The notes beneath the pieces are model-generated. The model was given only the letters and a program-made list of their open reading frames with translations, searched no databases and was not told where the DNA came from. From Brevibacterium sp. 239c (lineage in GTDB: Bacteria; Actinomycetota; Actinomycetes; Actinomycetales; Brevibacteriaceae): DNA of 64,000 bases. Positions 50,671 through 58,201 of this stretch are shown here, one piece after another. Numbering within the stretch: the first letter of the stretch is position 1; every line of letters starts with the position of its first letter. The position numbers were made by a program, and so were the translations under genes. The stretch spans positions 62,001 to 126,000 of the forward strand of contig NZ_FXZH01000013.1 in NCBI RefSeq assembly GCF_900169365.1. The letters run 5' to 3'.

Positions 50671-50738
50671 GATGTCCTTTGAACGAAGATTCTCAGACGC
50701 CGACTCGGTTGAGTCGACTCCGGTTGCTGTCTACGTTC

Positions 50739-50769
50739 AGTACAGACTGTGTTCTCGGAACAGGGTCAA
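50739..50769 (-). promoter_or_regulatory. MerR-type promoter of the small multidrug exporter gene
   Basis: On the minus strand: TTGACC (50769-50764), a 19-bp spacer, then TGTACT (50744-50739). Inside the spacer, 50750-50762 is a palindrome with 5-bp arms (TGTTC/GAACA) around three bases. The overlong spacer filled with a dyad is the hallmark of promoters activated by MerR proteins. The leader to ATG 50670 is about 60 nt and contains a small hairpin at 50701-50716. Confidence 0.65.
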
Positions 50770-50796
50770 GCGGTGGTCGGCGAACTCAGGAAATCT

Positions 50797-51618
50797 TCAG
50801 GTACCGTCCGGAATCTCGCTGCTGCCGTCGATTTCCACTCCTTCGTCACGCGCCATCTCCGTGATGAAGGCAATGAACCGCGCTCGGTCCTCGTCGGGGA
50901 TGTCGAGCGTCGGGAAGACCTGGAGGAAGGCCCGCTGGATGACGTCGATCTGAGCCGGATTGTAGAGCTCAGTGATCGAGCCGATGATCGCCGCCTGCCC
51001 CATCTTCGCGTCCCCGTGCATCCGGTGCGTCGGCGCGAGCATCCACGGTTTGGCTTCCAGGTTGGCCTTCATGCTCGGCACGATCTGCTCGGCCAGCCGT
51101 ACCCGGGTGGCCTCGTCGGCGTCCTCGGGCAGTTCGTCGACCTCCTGATCGTAGGGCGTGGAATCGGACATGATCGACTTCATCTCGGCCATCGCCGATT
51201 CGTCGTAGAGGTTCGAATACAGGCTCATCAGGCTGCGGTCTGCGGCCGACATTCGTGTGGCGATGTCGATGAATCCCGAGGCCGTGTCGATCGGGGCGCC
51301 ATAGGTCACCATCTCGGCGATCTCCGTTCGCGCCTTCTTCAGCTCAGCGATGCGTTCGCCGAGGTCGCGGTCGAGCTGCTTGAGCGCGAGCTGCTGCTGT
51401 TCGTGATCGCTGGCGACGGAGTCGATGTCAGTCAGGGGAACCCCGAGATCACGCATCCGTCGAATCTGGAGGAGTCTGAGCAGGTGGGCCGCCCCGTACT
51501 GTTTGTAGCCGTTGCTCATGCGTTCGGGCTCGGCGAGCAGATCGAGCTTGTGATAGTGCCGGATCGTGTTGACCGTGGTACCGGTCAGACGCGCCAGTTC
51601 GCTCGTGCTCCACCCCAC
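50797..51618 (-). CDS. MerR-family transcriptional regulator
   Basis: 273 residues. The MerR HTH is at the N-terminus (VGWSTSELARLTGTTVNTIR, HYHKLDLLAEPERMSNGYKQ, IRRMRDLGVPLTDIDSVAS). A coiled-coil dimerisation helix follows at about 75-110. The C-terminal 150 residues form an effector domain of unknown ligand. GTG 51618 has GAGGGG eight bases upstream; the long in-frame extension to 52359 runs opposite the HAD gene and is not protein-like. It sits 126 bp upstream of the exporter gene and should act on the 19-bp-spacer promoter there. Confidence 0.82.
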   Translation of the reverse strand: MGWSTSELARLTGTTVNTIRHYHKLDLLAEPERMSNGYKQYGAAHLLRLLQIRRMRDLGVPLTDIDSVASDHEQQQLALKQLDRDLGERIAELKKARTEIAEMVTYGAPIDTASGFIDIATRMSAADRSLMSLYSNLYDESAMAEMKSIMSDSTPYDQEVDELPEDADEATRVRLAEQIVPSMKANLEAKPWMLAPTHRMHGDAKMGQAAIIGSITELYNPAQIDVIQRAFLQVFPTLDIPDEDRARFIAFITEMARDEGVEIDGSSEIPDGT

Positions 51619-51692
51619 CGGACATTCCCCTCGTCGCTGCTGCGCCGGAATCGGACACTCACCAGTGTATTGCTCGGCAGCGGATCGGGTAT

Positions 51693-51720
51693 TTGTCGGT
51701 GACTTCAGGCGAACTAGTGT
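51693..51720 (+). promoter_or_regulatory. Promoter of leaderless HAD gene
   Basis: TTGTCG at 51693-51698, a 16-bp spacer, TAGTGT at 51715-51720, then 6 bases to ATG 51727. No ribosome site. It lies back to back with the MerR start. Confidence 0.45.
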
Positions 51721-51726
51721 GAAGTC

Positions 51727-52449
51727 ATGAGTACAGGTTTCGGTGAGGTTCAGGCTTTGGTCTTCGACATGTTCGGCACCGTCGTTGACTGGCGCGAAAG
51801 CATTGCCGCCGAGGTGGCCGACCGCCTGAGTGCGCATCTGCCCCATGTCGATGCGCACGACTTCGCCGACCTGTGGCGGGCCGAGTATCAGCCGTCGATG
51901 GAGCTCATCCGCAACGGCAGTCGGAGCTTCGAACGACTCGACGTGCTTCATCGGGAGAATCTCGACACCGTTCTCGAGCGCCTTGGAGTGGGCGCAGAGA
52001 CGATCCCGAAAGCGGAGCTCGATGAGCTCAACCTCGCGTGGCACCGCCTGGATCCGTGGCCCGATGCCGTCGCAGGGCTGAGCCGGCTGAAGGAGCGGTT
52101 CATCATCGCACCGCTGTCGAACGCGAATGTCCGTTTGGCCCTCGACGTAGCCAAACGGGCGCGCCTGCCTTGGGATGCCGTCCTCGGCGCGGAGGTTGCC
52201 GGCGCCTACAAACCCGAACCCGCGGCGTACCTGCGCACCGTGGGGATCCTCGGCCTTGAGCCTCACCAGGTGGCCATGGTCGCCGCCCACAACAGTGATC
52301 TCTCGGCGGCTCGGGCGGTGGGCCTGCGCACAGCATTCGTCCACCGCCCCACCGAACACGGGCCTGCCCAGACGACCGACCTCGCAGCGGAGAGCGACTG
52401 GGACGCAGTCGCCGATGACTTCGAGGATCTCGCCGATCAGATCGTGTGA
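51727..52449 (+). CDS. HAD-family haloacid dehalogenase type II-like hydrolase
   Basis: 240 residues. Motif I QALVFDMFGTVVDWRESIA carries the nucleophile Asp (DxF variant of type II dehalogenases). Motif II Ser/Asn is in FIIAPLSNANVRLAL, motif III Lys in LGAEVAGAYKPEPAAYL, motif IV Asp region VAMVAAHNSDLSAARAVGL. L-2-haloacid dehalogenases have this pattern, but many relatives hydrolyse phosphates. Leaderless, and followed by two small genes on mixed strands. The substrate is unknown. Confidence 0.85.
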   Translation: MSTGFGEVQALVFDMFGTVVDWRESIAAEVADRLSAHLPHVDAHDFADLWRAEYQPSMELIRNGSRSFERLDVLHRENLDTVLERLGVGAETIPKAELDELNLAWHRLDPWPDAVAGLSRLKERFIIAPLSNANVRLALDVAKRARLPWDAVLGAEVAGAYKPEPAAYLRTVGILGLEPHQVAMVAAHNSDLSAARAVGLRTAFVHRPTEHGPAQTTDLAAESDWDAVADDFEDLADQIV

Positions 52450-52495
52450 GAGGTGACCGGCGACGCGCAGATCGGCGGCTGGCCGGGACCGTGTT

Positions 52496-52501
52496 TAGAC
52501 T
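52496..52501 (+). promoter_or_regulatory. -10 box (TAGACT) of leaderless small gene
   Basis: TAGACT followed by 5 bases and ATG 52507, with no ribosome site; the layout matches the other leaderless genes. Confidence 0.4.
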
Positions 52502-52506
52502 GAAGC

Positions 52507-52677
52507 ATGAATGACTTCAGCATCGGCGACACTGTCCAGATCACCACAGGTCCGATGGAGCACAGCGTCGGCACCGTTGTCTACTTCTACGAGAAGCAGG
52601 GCAAGTACCTCGTGCGCGTCGGTGCTTCGATGCAGGACTACTACGCGCCCGACGAAATCGAGCTCTTCAACCCCTGA
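52507..52677 (+). CDS. 56-residue KOW/SH3-like small protein
   Basis: Encodes 56 residues starting MNDFSIGDTVQITTGPMEHS and ending DEIELFNP. The pattern 'F-x-x-G-D-x-V-x-I', a glycine in a strand GTVVYFYEKQGKYLVRVG, then YYAPDEIEL resembles small beta-barrel KOW/SH3 proteins that bind nucleic acid or stabilise complexes. GC-rich third positions and a leaderless promoter support it being real. It does not overlap a larger gene. Function unknown. Confidence 0.65.
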   Translation: MNDFSIGDTVQITTGPMEHSVGTVVYFYEKQGKYLVRVGASMQDYYAPDEIELFNP

Positions 52678-52694
52678 GTCCGCGCAATCCTTCG

Positions 52695-53495
52695 TCAGGC
52701 GACGAAGATGCAGAACGGGTGCCCAGCGAGGTCGGCGAAGACGTAGAGAGGCTCCTCTTCGTCGTCGACTCGGTCCAGGATCAGTCGAGCGCCGAGCCTT
52801 TCGGCGCGTTCTCGCTGCTTTTCGAGAGCTTTTCGATCCGTGACCGTGAAATCAAGATGGAGCTGCATGGGCACAGTGGGATCAGGCCACGTACTCCGTT
52901 CGAGTCTCTCGGTCTTCTGGAAGGTGATCATCCGCCGACCCGCCTGGTCTGTGAGGACCAACCAGACGTCATCATCGGGGTCAGTGCCCTCAGGCGGTTC
53001 GTCACCGAGGCGGTAGACATAGCCGAACAGCTGCCGATAGAACTCGGCGAGCTCGCGTGGTTCGGCGGAATCGATGACGGTGTGCAGCAGTTGAGGATGG
53101 TCGCCGGTGCCTGACTTCTCCCCCTGCTCGTCGAGCTTCAGCGGAGTGAGTACACCGATCTTCCAGTCGTCACCGACTCGCACGAGTTGGTACATGTTCC
53201 GCTCGTCCGGCGCACCGCCGTGATACCGCCAGGCGACGTCGGCCCAGATACTGTGACCAGCCTCGGCGACCACCTCGACGGCGACCTCAGCCTCGGTGAC
53301 ATCCGCGTACTGGCTGAAGGCCCCTGCGAAGAACTCTTCGGTCTGCCGCGCATCGGTCACAGCGATGCGCTGCCCAGGGAATTCGATCTGCGCCGGCACC
53401 GCGTAATGGTCGGCGATCGCGGCGGCATCCCGGTCGAGCAGAGCACGCCGGTAGCCGTCGAATAATACTGTCGGAACATCGTTGTTCTCATCCAT
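52695..53495 (-). CDS. SnoaL/NTF2-like domain fused to a glyoxalase (VOC) domain
   Basis: 266 residues. N-terminal part (about 1-125) is NTF2/SnoaL-like: LFDGYRRALLDRDAAAIADH, FAGAFSQYADVTEAEVAVEV, VRVGDDWKIGVLTPLKLD. C-terminal part (about 140-266) is a vicinal-oxygen-chelate domain: LHTVIDSAEPRELAEFYRQL, LHLDFTVTDRKALEKQRER, ARLILDRVDDEEEPLYVFAD and PFCIFVA. Each domain alone is common; the fusion suggests a small-molecule binding or isomerase role. ATG 53495 lies 7 bases after TATCCT (53503-53508). No cleavage or redox motif is evident. Confidence 0.8.
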   Translation of the reverse strand: MDENNDVPTVLFDGYRRALLDRDAAAIADHYAVPAQIEFPGQRIAVTDARQTEEFFAGAFSQYADVTEAEVAVEVVAEAGHSIWADVAWRYHGGAPDERNMYQLVRVGDDWKIGVLTPLKLDEQGEKSGTGDHPQLLHTVIDSAEPRELAEFYRQLFGYVYRLGDEPPEGTDPDDDVWLVLTDQAGRRMITFQKTERLERSTWPDPTVPMQLHLDFTVTDRKALEKQRERAERLGARLILDRVDDEEEPLYVFADLAGHPFCIFVA

Positions 53496-53502
53496 GCCGC
53501 CA

Positions 53503-53508
53503 AGGATA
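53503..53508 (-). promoter_or_regulatory. -10 box (TATCCT) of leaderless SnoaL-VOC gene
   Basis: TATCCT on the minus strand, a 7-base spacer, then ATG 53495. No ribosome site. Confidence 0.4.
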
Positions 53509-53545
53509 GCGCGCGGCACTGACATCGCTGATTCCCGCGTCGGGC

Positions 53546-53740
53546 TCAAGGAGCCGTCGGTCGGCGGCTGGCACGAGCTCGCCTGACCGCGAGCACCAAC
53601 GCAACGATGAGGAATGTGAGGGAGAGTCCCCACAACACAATCGCGGAATAGGGAAAGATCGGCACGGAAGCGAGCGCCTGAGCTCCGACCGTCAGCATCA
53701 GCAGGGCGAGGATCCACCTGGTCAGCGGCGTCGCTTGCAT
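53546..53740 (-). CDS. 64-residue membrane protein, two predicted helices
   Basis: Two hydrophobic helices (about 8-28 and 31-51: ILALLMLTVGAQALASVPI; AIVLWGLSLTFLIVALVLAV) followed by an Arg-rich tail RRARASRRP, i.e. a small membrane protein with a cytoplasmic basic end. ATG 53740 is chosen because AAGGGGG lies seven bases upstream; longer in-frame starts exist up to 53809 but have no ribosome site. Family not recognised. Confidence 0.55.
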   Translation of the reverse strand: MQATPLTRWILALLMLTVGAQALASVPIFPYSAIVLWGLSLTFLIVALVLAVRRARASRRPTAP

Positions 53741-53880
53741 GACTGGCCCCCTTGATTTCAGTGCCAGACCCATCGAGTCCTCCGACTCAGCATGGATCCT
53801 TGTCGACATTCCGAGGCCAGCTTAGGCAGGGGAGCCGATCACTGGCAAGCAGTGTCAGCTCCCAATGAGAGGATGGCGTC

Positions 53881-56800
53881 GTGCCCGAGAACCGACCTGC
53901 CGCCCCTGTCGACTGGCGTGCCGCCTTCGCACCCCTCGCCGATGCGGTCCCGCAGTCTCACACGCCTGTGGCCCTGGGATTCGAACTCGTGGAGGTCGTG
54001 GCTCGCACCTGGTTCGAGCCGAAGCACTCGAATCTCCTGGCCAAGAACGAGGTCACTCCGGGCGCCGACCCCAGTCTGGCCATCCGTCCGCTCGTCCTCA
54101 GCGACTCCGGCAACTGGGTGAAGAAGTCTCTGACCTGGCGCAACATCGATCGCATGGCCCGACAGTTCGGCGCCGATCCTCGCCACCAGGAATGGTTCTC
54201 CCAGCTCGCCGGCCTGCGGACCCGGGACAAGACGGACTTCACTCCCGATGGTGCGCCGTACAACCTCGGCGACTTCCACACTCCCCTGCTGTGGCAGATG
54301 TTCACTCAGGGGAGGGAACTCGGCGTCGAGTTCGTCGGCGTCAATCAGGGCATGAGCATCCACATCGGGCGCCAGTCCAATGCAGTCATCGACGTCAACC
54401 GCGTGCAGGGGCATCTACGGGTCCAGCCGCGCGCCACCATCGACGAACGCGATTATATGCCCGGCCTCATCAAACCGATCTGGACGCACGGGTTCTTCGG
54501 CGTCGACATCCGTTCAGGCTTCACCGTGACCCTGGCCCCAGCCGCCGAACCGACGACGGAATCCGCGCTGTCGGTGTTCGACTCCCCCGGGCCGATCACC
54601 ATCCCGGTTGACGAGGCCGAAGAGTTCTTCGAGGAGTACTACCCGCAGCTGCGCACCAGCGCCGAGGTCGTCAGCACCGACGACACAGTGAAGTTCCCCC
54701 AGTTCAATCAGCCGCGACTGGTCCTCTTCATGGCGTTCGGAGCGAAAGACATCCTGAGTCTGCAGTGGTACTGGGAGTACTCGGGACCCAGACGGACCCT
54801 GCCCGTGGTGCCCCTGTCGAAGCTCGGCACCTCCGCCATCCGCAGCACTGCAGCCGGTCGAAGCACTGCAACGACCCCCATGCCGAGTCCCCGCGACAAC
54901 CGCGATCTCGAACACGAAGCTCGTGTCCTTGCCCAGGTCGAATCGATCCTCGCCGATACCCAACCGCCCGGCCACCCCCGCGACATGGAACTCACGGACG
55001 CCGACACTGCGGACTTCGTCGTCAACGTCCTGCCTGGGCTTGAGGAGATCGAGCACGTCAAGGTCATCACGCGCGGGAAGAAGCAGCCCTATCGCGAGCT
55101 CGGCGGGGAGCCCAACATCACGATCACCTCGGTCGAATCGGAGAAGAACGACTGGTTCGACCTGGGATTCCAGATCACCATCGATGGCAAACCCATCCCC
55201 TTCGTCAAGCTCTACAAGGCCCTGGCTGCGGGGACGAAGAAGATCAAGCTCGTCGACAACACGTTCCTGTCGCTGAACAAGCCCGCCTTCGACAAGCTCA
55301 AAGCGCTGCTGGCTGAAGCAGATCTCATCCCCGAGTGGGAGCCGGAGTCCCCGAAGATCACTCGCCTGCACGTGGGGCTGTGGTCGGAGTTCGAAGAACT
55401 CGCCGATGAGACGCTTCCGGCCCCGTCTTGGCAGGAGTCCGCACAGGCCCTGCTCGACCTCGACCACCTGCCTGCCACCCAGGTGCCACATCTGGGTGGG
55501 GTCACTATGCGTCCCTATCAGGTGCAGGGTTTCCGGTGGTTGGCACTACTGTACAGGTGCCACCTCGGCGGGATTCTGGCCGACGATATGGGACTGGGCA
55601 AGACTCTGCAGACTCTGGCGCTGATCGTTCATGCGCAGGCAGAGCTTCCGTTCCTCGTCGTCGCCCCCACCTCGGTGGTCGACAATTGGGCGAAGGAAGC
55701 TGCGAAGTTCACCCCTGACCTCGACGTTCGTGTCGTTTCCGAGTCGACTCAGAAGAGGAAGACCGCCCTCGCCGAGGTGGTCGCCGGTGCCGATGTCATC
55801 ATCATGTCCTATGCGATGCTCCGACTGGACGAAGACCCAATCTCTCGCCTCAAATGGGCTGGGTTCGTCCTCGATGAGGCACAGTTCGTGAAGAACAGCT
55901 CCTCTCAGGTCCATCAGGCGGCGAAGTCGGTCAACGCACCGTTCCGCTTGGCCCTGACGGGCACGCCGATGGAGAATTCTCTGCGCGATGTGTGGTCGCT
56001 GTTCGCCATCACAGCACCTGGACTGTTCCCGAGCGCCCACCGTTTCGAGAAGGAGTATGTTCGGCCTATCGAAGTTGGTGAGGACCCGGGTCGTTTGAAG
56101 GGCCTGCAGAAGCGGATCAGACCGTTAATGTTGCGCCGGAACAAGGATCTCGTTGCTGCGGATCTGCCGGAGAAGCAGGAGCAGGTCATCAACGTCGAGC
56201 TCAATGCCGCTCATCGCAAGCTCTACGATCGGGTGTTGCAGAAGGAGCGGAAGAAGATCCTCGGGTTCATCGACAGCGAGTACGACAAGCAGCGCTTCAT
56301 CGTCTTCCGTTCACTGACTCTACTGCGCATGCTGGCGCTGGATCCGCGCATCGTCGACGGTGAACACGAAGGCGTACCGTCGAGCAAGCTTGCGGCCCTG
56401 ATGGAACGCCTCGAGGACGTCGTCGCCGAAGGTCACCGCTCGATCGTGTTCAGCCAGTTCACGTCGTTCCTGACCAAGATCGCCGAAGACCTCGATCACC
56501 GAGGCATTCCCTACGTCGTCCTCGACGGCTCCACCAGGAACCGGGGCAGAATCGTCGAAGAGTTCCGGACAGGTGCGGCACCGGTGTTCCTCATCAGCCT
56601 CAAGGCTGGCGGGTTCGGCCTCAACCTCACCGAGGCCGACTATGTCTTCCTCATGGACCCGTGGTGGAATCCCGCGACGGAGAATCAGGCGATCGACCGT
56701 GCCCATCGGATCGGGCAGACGAAGAACGTCATGGTCTACCGCTACGTTGCCGAGGGCACGATCGAGGAGAAGGTCCTCGCCCTGCAGAAGAAGAAGGCCG

Positions 56801-56916
56801 AACTCTTCGATTCCCTCATGACCGACGGCGGAGCCTCCGACGGTCGCAGTCCAAACGGGCAGGCCTTCAGCCAGACGGTGACGGCAGAGGACATCCGGGA
56901 GCTGTTGGAGGGATAA
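53881..56916 (+). CDS. SNF2/Rad54-family helicase
   Basis: 1011 residues. An N-terminal region of about 500 residues without SWIM zinc-finger cysteines precedes the SNF2 ATPase core. Motif I is in GGILADDMGLGKTLQTLALI (near 570), motif II in FVLDEAQFVKNSSS (near 664), motif III in FRLALTGTPMENSLRDVWSL, motif V/VI in AGGFGLNLTEADYVFLMDPW and ENQAIDRAHRIGQTKNVMVY. ATP-driven translocation on DNA, remodelling protein-DNA complexes. Start GTG 53881 has GAGAGGA upstream. The last 164 bp are duplicated at 57888-58051 beyond a toxin-antitoxin pair, so this 3' end has been involved in a recombination event. Confidence 0.92.
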   Translation: MPENRPAAPVDWRAAFAPLADAVPQSHTPVALGFELVEVVARTWFEPKHSNLLAKNEVTPGADPSLAIRPLVLSDSGNWVKKSLTWRNIDRMARQFGADPRHQEWFSQLAGLRTRDKTDFTPDGAPYNLGDFHTPLLWQMFTQGRELGVEFVGVNQGMSIHIGRQSNAVIDVNRVQGHLRVQPRATIDERDYMPGLIKPIWTHGFFGVDIRSGFTVTLAPAAEPTTESALSVFDSPGPITIPVDEAEEFFEEYYPQLRTSAEVVSTDDTVKFPQFNQPRLVLFMAFGAKDILSLQWYWEYSGPRRTLPVVPLSKLGTSAIRSTAAGRSTATTPMPSPRDNRDLEHEARVLAQVESILADTQPPGHPRDMELTDADTADFVVNVLPGLEEIEHVKVITRGKKQPYRELGGEPNITITSVESEKNDWFDLGFQITIDGKPIPFVKLYKALAAGTKKIKLVDNTFLSLNKPAFDKLKALLAEADLIPEWEPESPKITRLHVGLWSEFEELADETLPAPSWQESAQALLDLDHLPATQVPHLGGVTMRPYQVQGFRWLALLYRCHLGGILADDMGLGKTLQTLALIVHAQAELPFLVVAPTSVVDNWAKEAAKFTPDLDVRVVSESTQKRKTALAEVVAGADVIIMSYAMLRLDEDPISRLKWAGFVLDEAQFVKNSSSQVHQAAKSVNAPFRLALTGTPMENSLRDVWSLFAITAPGLFPSAHRFEKEYVRPIEVGEDPGRLKGLQKRIRPLMLRRNKDLVAADLPEKQEQVINVELNAAHRKLYDRVLQKERKKILGFIDSEYDKQRFIVFRSLTLLRMLALDPRIVDGEHEGVPSSKLAALMERLEDVVAEGHRSIVFSQFTSFLTKIAEDLDHRGIPYVVLDGSTRNRGRIVEEFRTGAAPVFLISLKAGGFGLNLTEADYVFLMDPWWNPATENQAIDRAHRIGQTKNVMVYRYVAEGTIEEKVLALQKKKAELFDSLMTDGGASDGRSPNGQAFSQTVTAEDIRELLEG

Positions 56917-56920
56917 GGGT

Positions 56921-57316
56921 TCAGCGCCTGAGCAGCCGTTCGATGATCTCGGGCACGCGCACAGTGACCGCGTCCCAAAACAGGTCATCATTCATCACCG
57001 CATAGCCAGCGTGTGCGGCAATATTCCGAATCGCTCGAATCGCAGCAAGTTCATCTCGGCTGAGCACCTGAGCCCACGGTTCAAACTCAGAACGCTCAGT
57101 CAGCGATGCCAACCGGATGATCACCATGCTCGCAATGTCATAAGACGCGTCTCCATCGAAGAAGTCGTCTCTCTCACCGGAAGCCACAGATTTCGCCCGA
57201 TTCAGAATTCGCCTCAGCTCTTCTCGAATGTTTGACTCGTCATGAGATGAGATCCTCGGCACTCGGTGCCGTGGCAGCGGAGAAAACCGCGCGTTCGAGC
57301 GCTCCTCACCAGTCAC
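56921..57316 (-). CDS. HEPN-domain toxin (HepT-like)
   Basis: 131 residues, all-helical. The HEPN RNase motif R-x4-H appears as IRNIAAHAGY, preceded by LSRDELAAIRA and followed by a C-terminal helix ending IIERLLRR. Active HEPN toxins cleave RNA as dimers. Classic HepT has R-x4-H-x-Y with the Tyr AMPylated by the MNT antitoxin; here the Tyr is one residue further away (H-A-G-Y). It starts with a GTG overlapping the antitoxin stop (57313-57316), so both are translated together. It lies 4 bp past the helicase stop, opposite strand. Confidence 0.82.
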   Translation of the reverse strand: MTGEERSNARFSPLPRHRVPRISSHDESNIREELRRILNRAKSVASGERDDFFDGDASYDIASMVIIRLASLTERSEFEPWAQVLSRDELAAIRAIRNIAAHAGYAVMNDDLFWDAVTVRVPEIIERLLRR

Positions 57317-57783
57317 AGTGGAATCGCCTCCCGTTTGACTTCCCAGCCAGCGGGCTGCGGGCCGCTGTCGACGACAGCGTCGACAGGGAACCCCGTGAGC
57401 CGCTGAACGTCATCCATGAAGAGTGCAAGATCGAAGAGATCGATACCTTCATCTGGAGTGACGAGAAGATCGATGTCACTGTCGAAACCGTCCTCCCCAC
57501 GCGCCACCGAGCCAAAGACTCTTACGTTGCGTAGTCCTCGGGAGGCAGCAATATGAAGAATTTCGTCAAAGTACTGAGCCAGAGCAAGCGACGGCCGGTA
57601 GTCCGCTGCTTCGAGCACTCGATCGAGCATTTCCTCCGAAACGTTCCGGGACCCAGATTCCATCTGAGCCAAACTTGGTTGGCGCAATCCAGCACGCCGC
57701 GCCAACTGTGTCTGCGTAAGTCCTGCATCAAGGCGCGCTTCGCGAATGAGTTCGCCCGGATTCTGCGCTTGAAACCGTCCCAT
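57313..57783 (-). CDS. MNT-family nucleotidyltransferase antitoxin with N-terminal XRE HTH
   Basis: 156 residues. An XRE HTH occupies about 10-65 (LIREARLDAGLTQTQLARRA, GLRQPSLAQMESGSRNVSEE). A minimal nucleotidyltransferase domain follows, with GSVARGEDGFDSDIDLLV, the exact G-S-x10-D-x-D catalytic pattern. MNT antitoxins (MntA) neutralise HepT by adding AMP. The fused HTH predicts that it represses its own operon through the ATAGC/GCTAT palindrome at 57794-57808. The start ATG 57783 is leaderless, 7 bases after TATATT. First gene of the two-gene module. Confidence 0.85.
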   Translation of the reverse strand: MGRFQAQNPGELIREARLDAGLTQTQLARRAGLRQPSLAQMESGSRNVSEEMLDRVLEAADYRPSLALAQYFDEILHIAASRGLRNVRVFGSVARGEDGFDSDIDLLVTPDEGIDLFDLALFMDDVQRLTGFPVDAVVDSGPQPAGWEVKREAIPL

Positions 57784-57790
57784 GCACTCA

Positions 57791-57808
57791 AATATAGCGC
57801 GATGCTAT
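57791..57808 (-). promoter_or_regulatory. Promoter and operator of the MNT-HEPN module
   Basis: TATATT (57796-57791, minus strand) serves as -10 box, with 7 bases to ATG 57783. A palindrome, ATAGC at 57794-57798 and GCTAT at 57804-57808 with 5 bp between, overlaps it, as expected for an autorepressing XRE-type antitoxin. Confidence 0.6.
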
Positions 57809-57887
57809 CGACGACACCAGGTCACCTACTCGCAAGATCGTCGCACTCGCCTCAGTTTCCACTGCCCTTTGACTTCGACCTCATCGA

Positions 57888-58051
57888 GCCGAGGGCACGA
57901 TCGAGGAGAAGGTCCTCGCCCCGCAGAAGAGGAAGGCTGAACTCTTCGACTCCCTCATGACCGACGCTGGGGCCTTCGACGGTCGCAGTCCAAACGGGCA
58001 GGCCTTCAGTCAGACGGTGACGGCCGATGACATCCGGGAGCTGCTCGAGGG
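57888..58051 (+). pseudogene. Duplicated 3' end of the SNF2 helicase gene
   Basis: 164 bp aligning without gaps to 56749-56912 of the helicase gene, 13 mismatches (about 92% identity). The reading frame is kept: six changed codons are synonymous and five are not (Leu to Pro, Lys to Arg, Gly to Ala, Ser to Phe, Glu to Asp). The stop codon of the original is not preserved and no helicase sequence precedes it. The two copies flank the MNT-HEPN module as direct repeats 1,139 bp apart. Confidence 0.9.
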
Positions 58052-58113
58052 GCAGGACTGCGATGCCAGCCGTCCAACCAAGATGTGCAATCTACATCAA
58101 CAACGTCAGACAC

Positions 58114-58160
58114 TCGCTTCAATATTTACTTTAGATACACTAAAGTAAATATTGAAGCGA
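58114..58160. promoter_or_regulatory. 47-bp perfect-arm palindrome upstream of the Fic gene
   Basis: Arms at 58114-58134 and 58140-58160 are complementary at all 21 positions around the 5-bp centre ATACA. Within it lie TTCAAT (58118-58123) and TAAAGT (58141-58146) with a 17-bp spacer, i.e. a promoter inside an operator. The stretch is far more AT-rich than its surroundings. Confidence 0.75.
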
Positions 58161-58201
58161 AGTGTTCACACTTACGGCCCATCCCGAGAGGAGGTCGCCC
58201 C

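Noticed and set aside
51619..52359. In-frame extension of the MerR gene by 247 residues
   Set aside because: It lies antisense to the HAD gene, lacks domain features and would put the HTH in the middle of the protein.
53881..56916. SNF2 helicase as part of a DISARM- or BREX-type defence system
   Set aside because: No methyltransferase, PglX, DrmA/B or other defence partner is present; only a toxin-antitoxin pair and a Fic protein adjoin it.
56913..57887. MNT-HEPN segment as an insertion sequence or integrative element
   Set aside because: No transposase, integrase or terminal inverted repeats; the flanking repeats are 164-bp coding sequence, not short target duplications.
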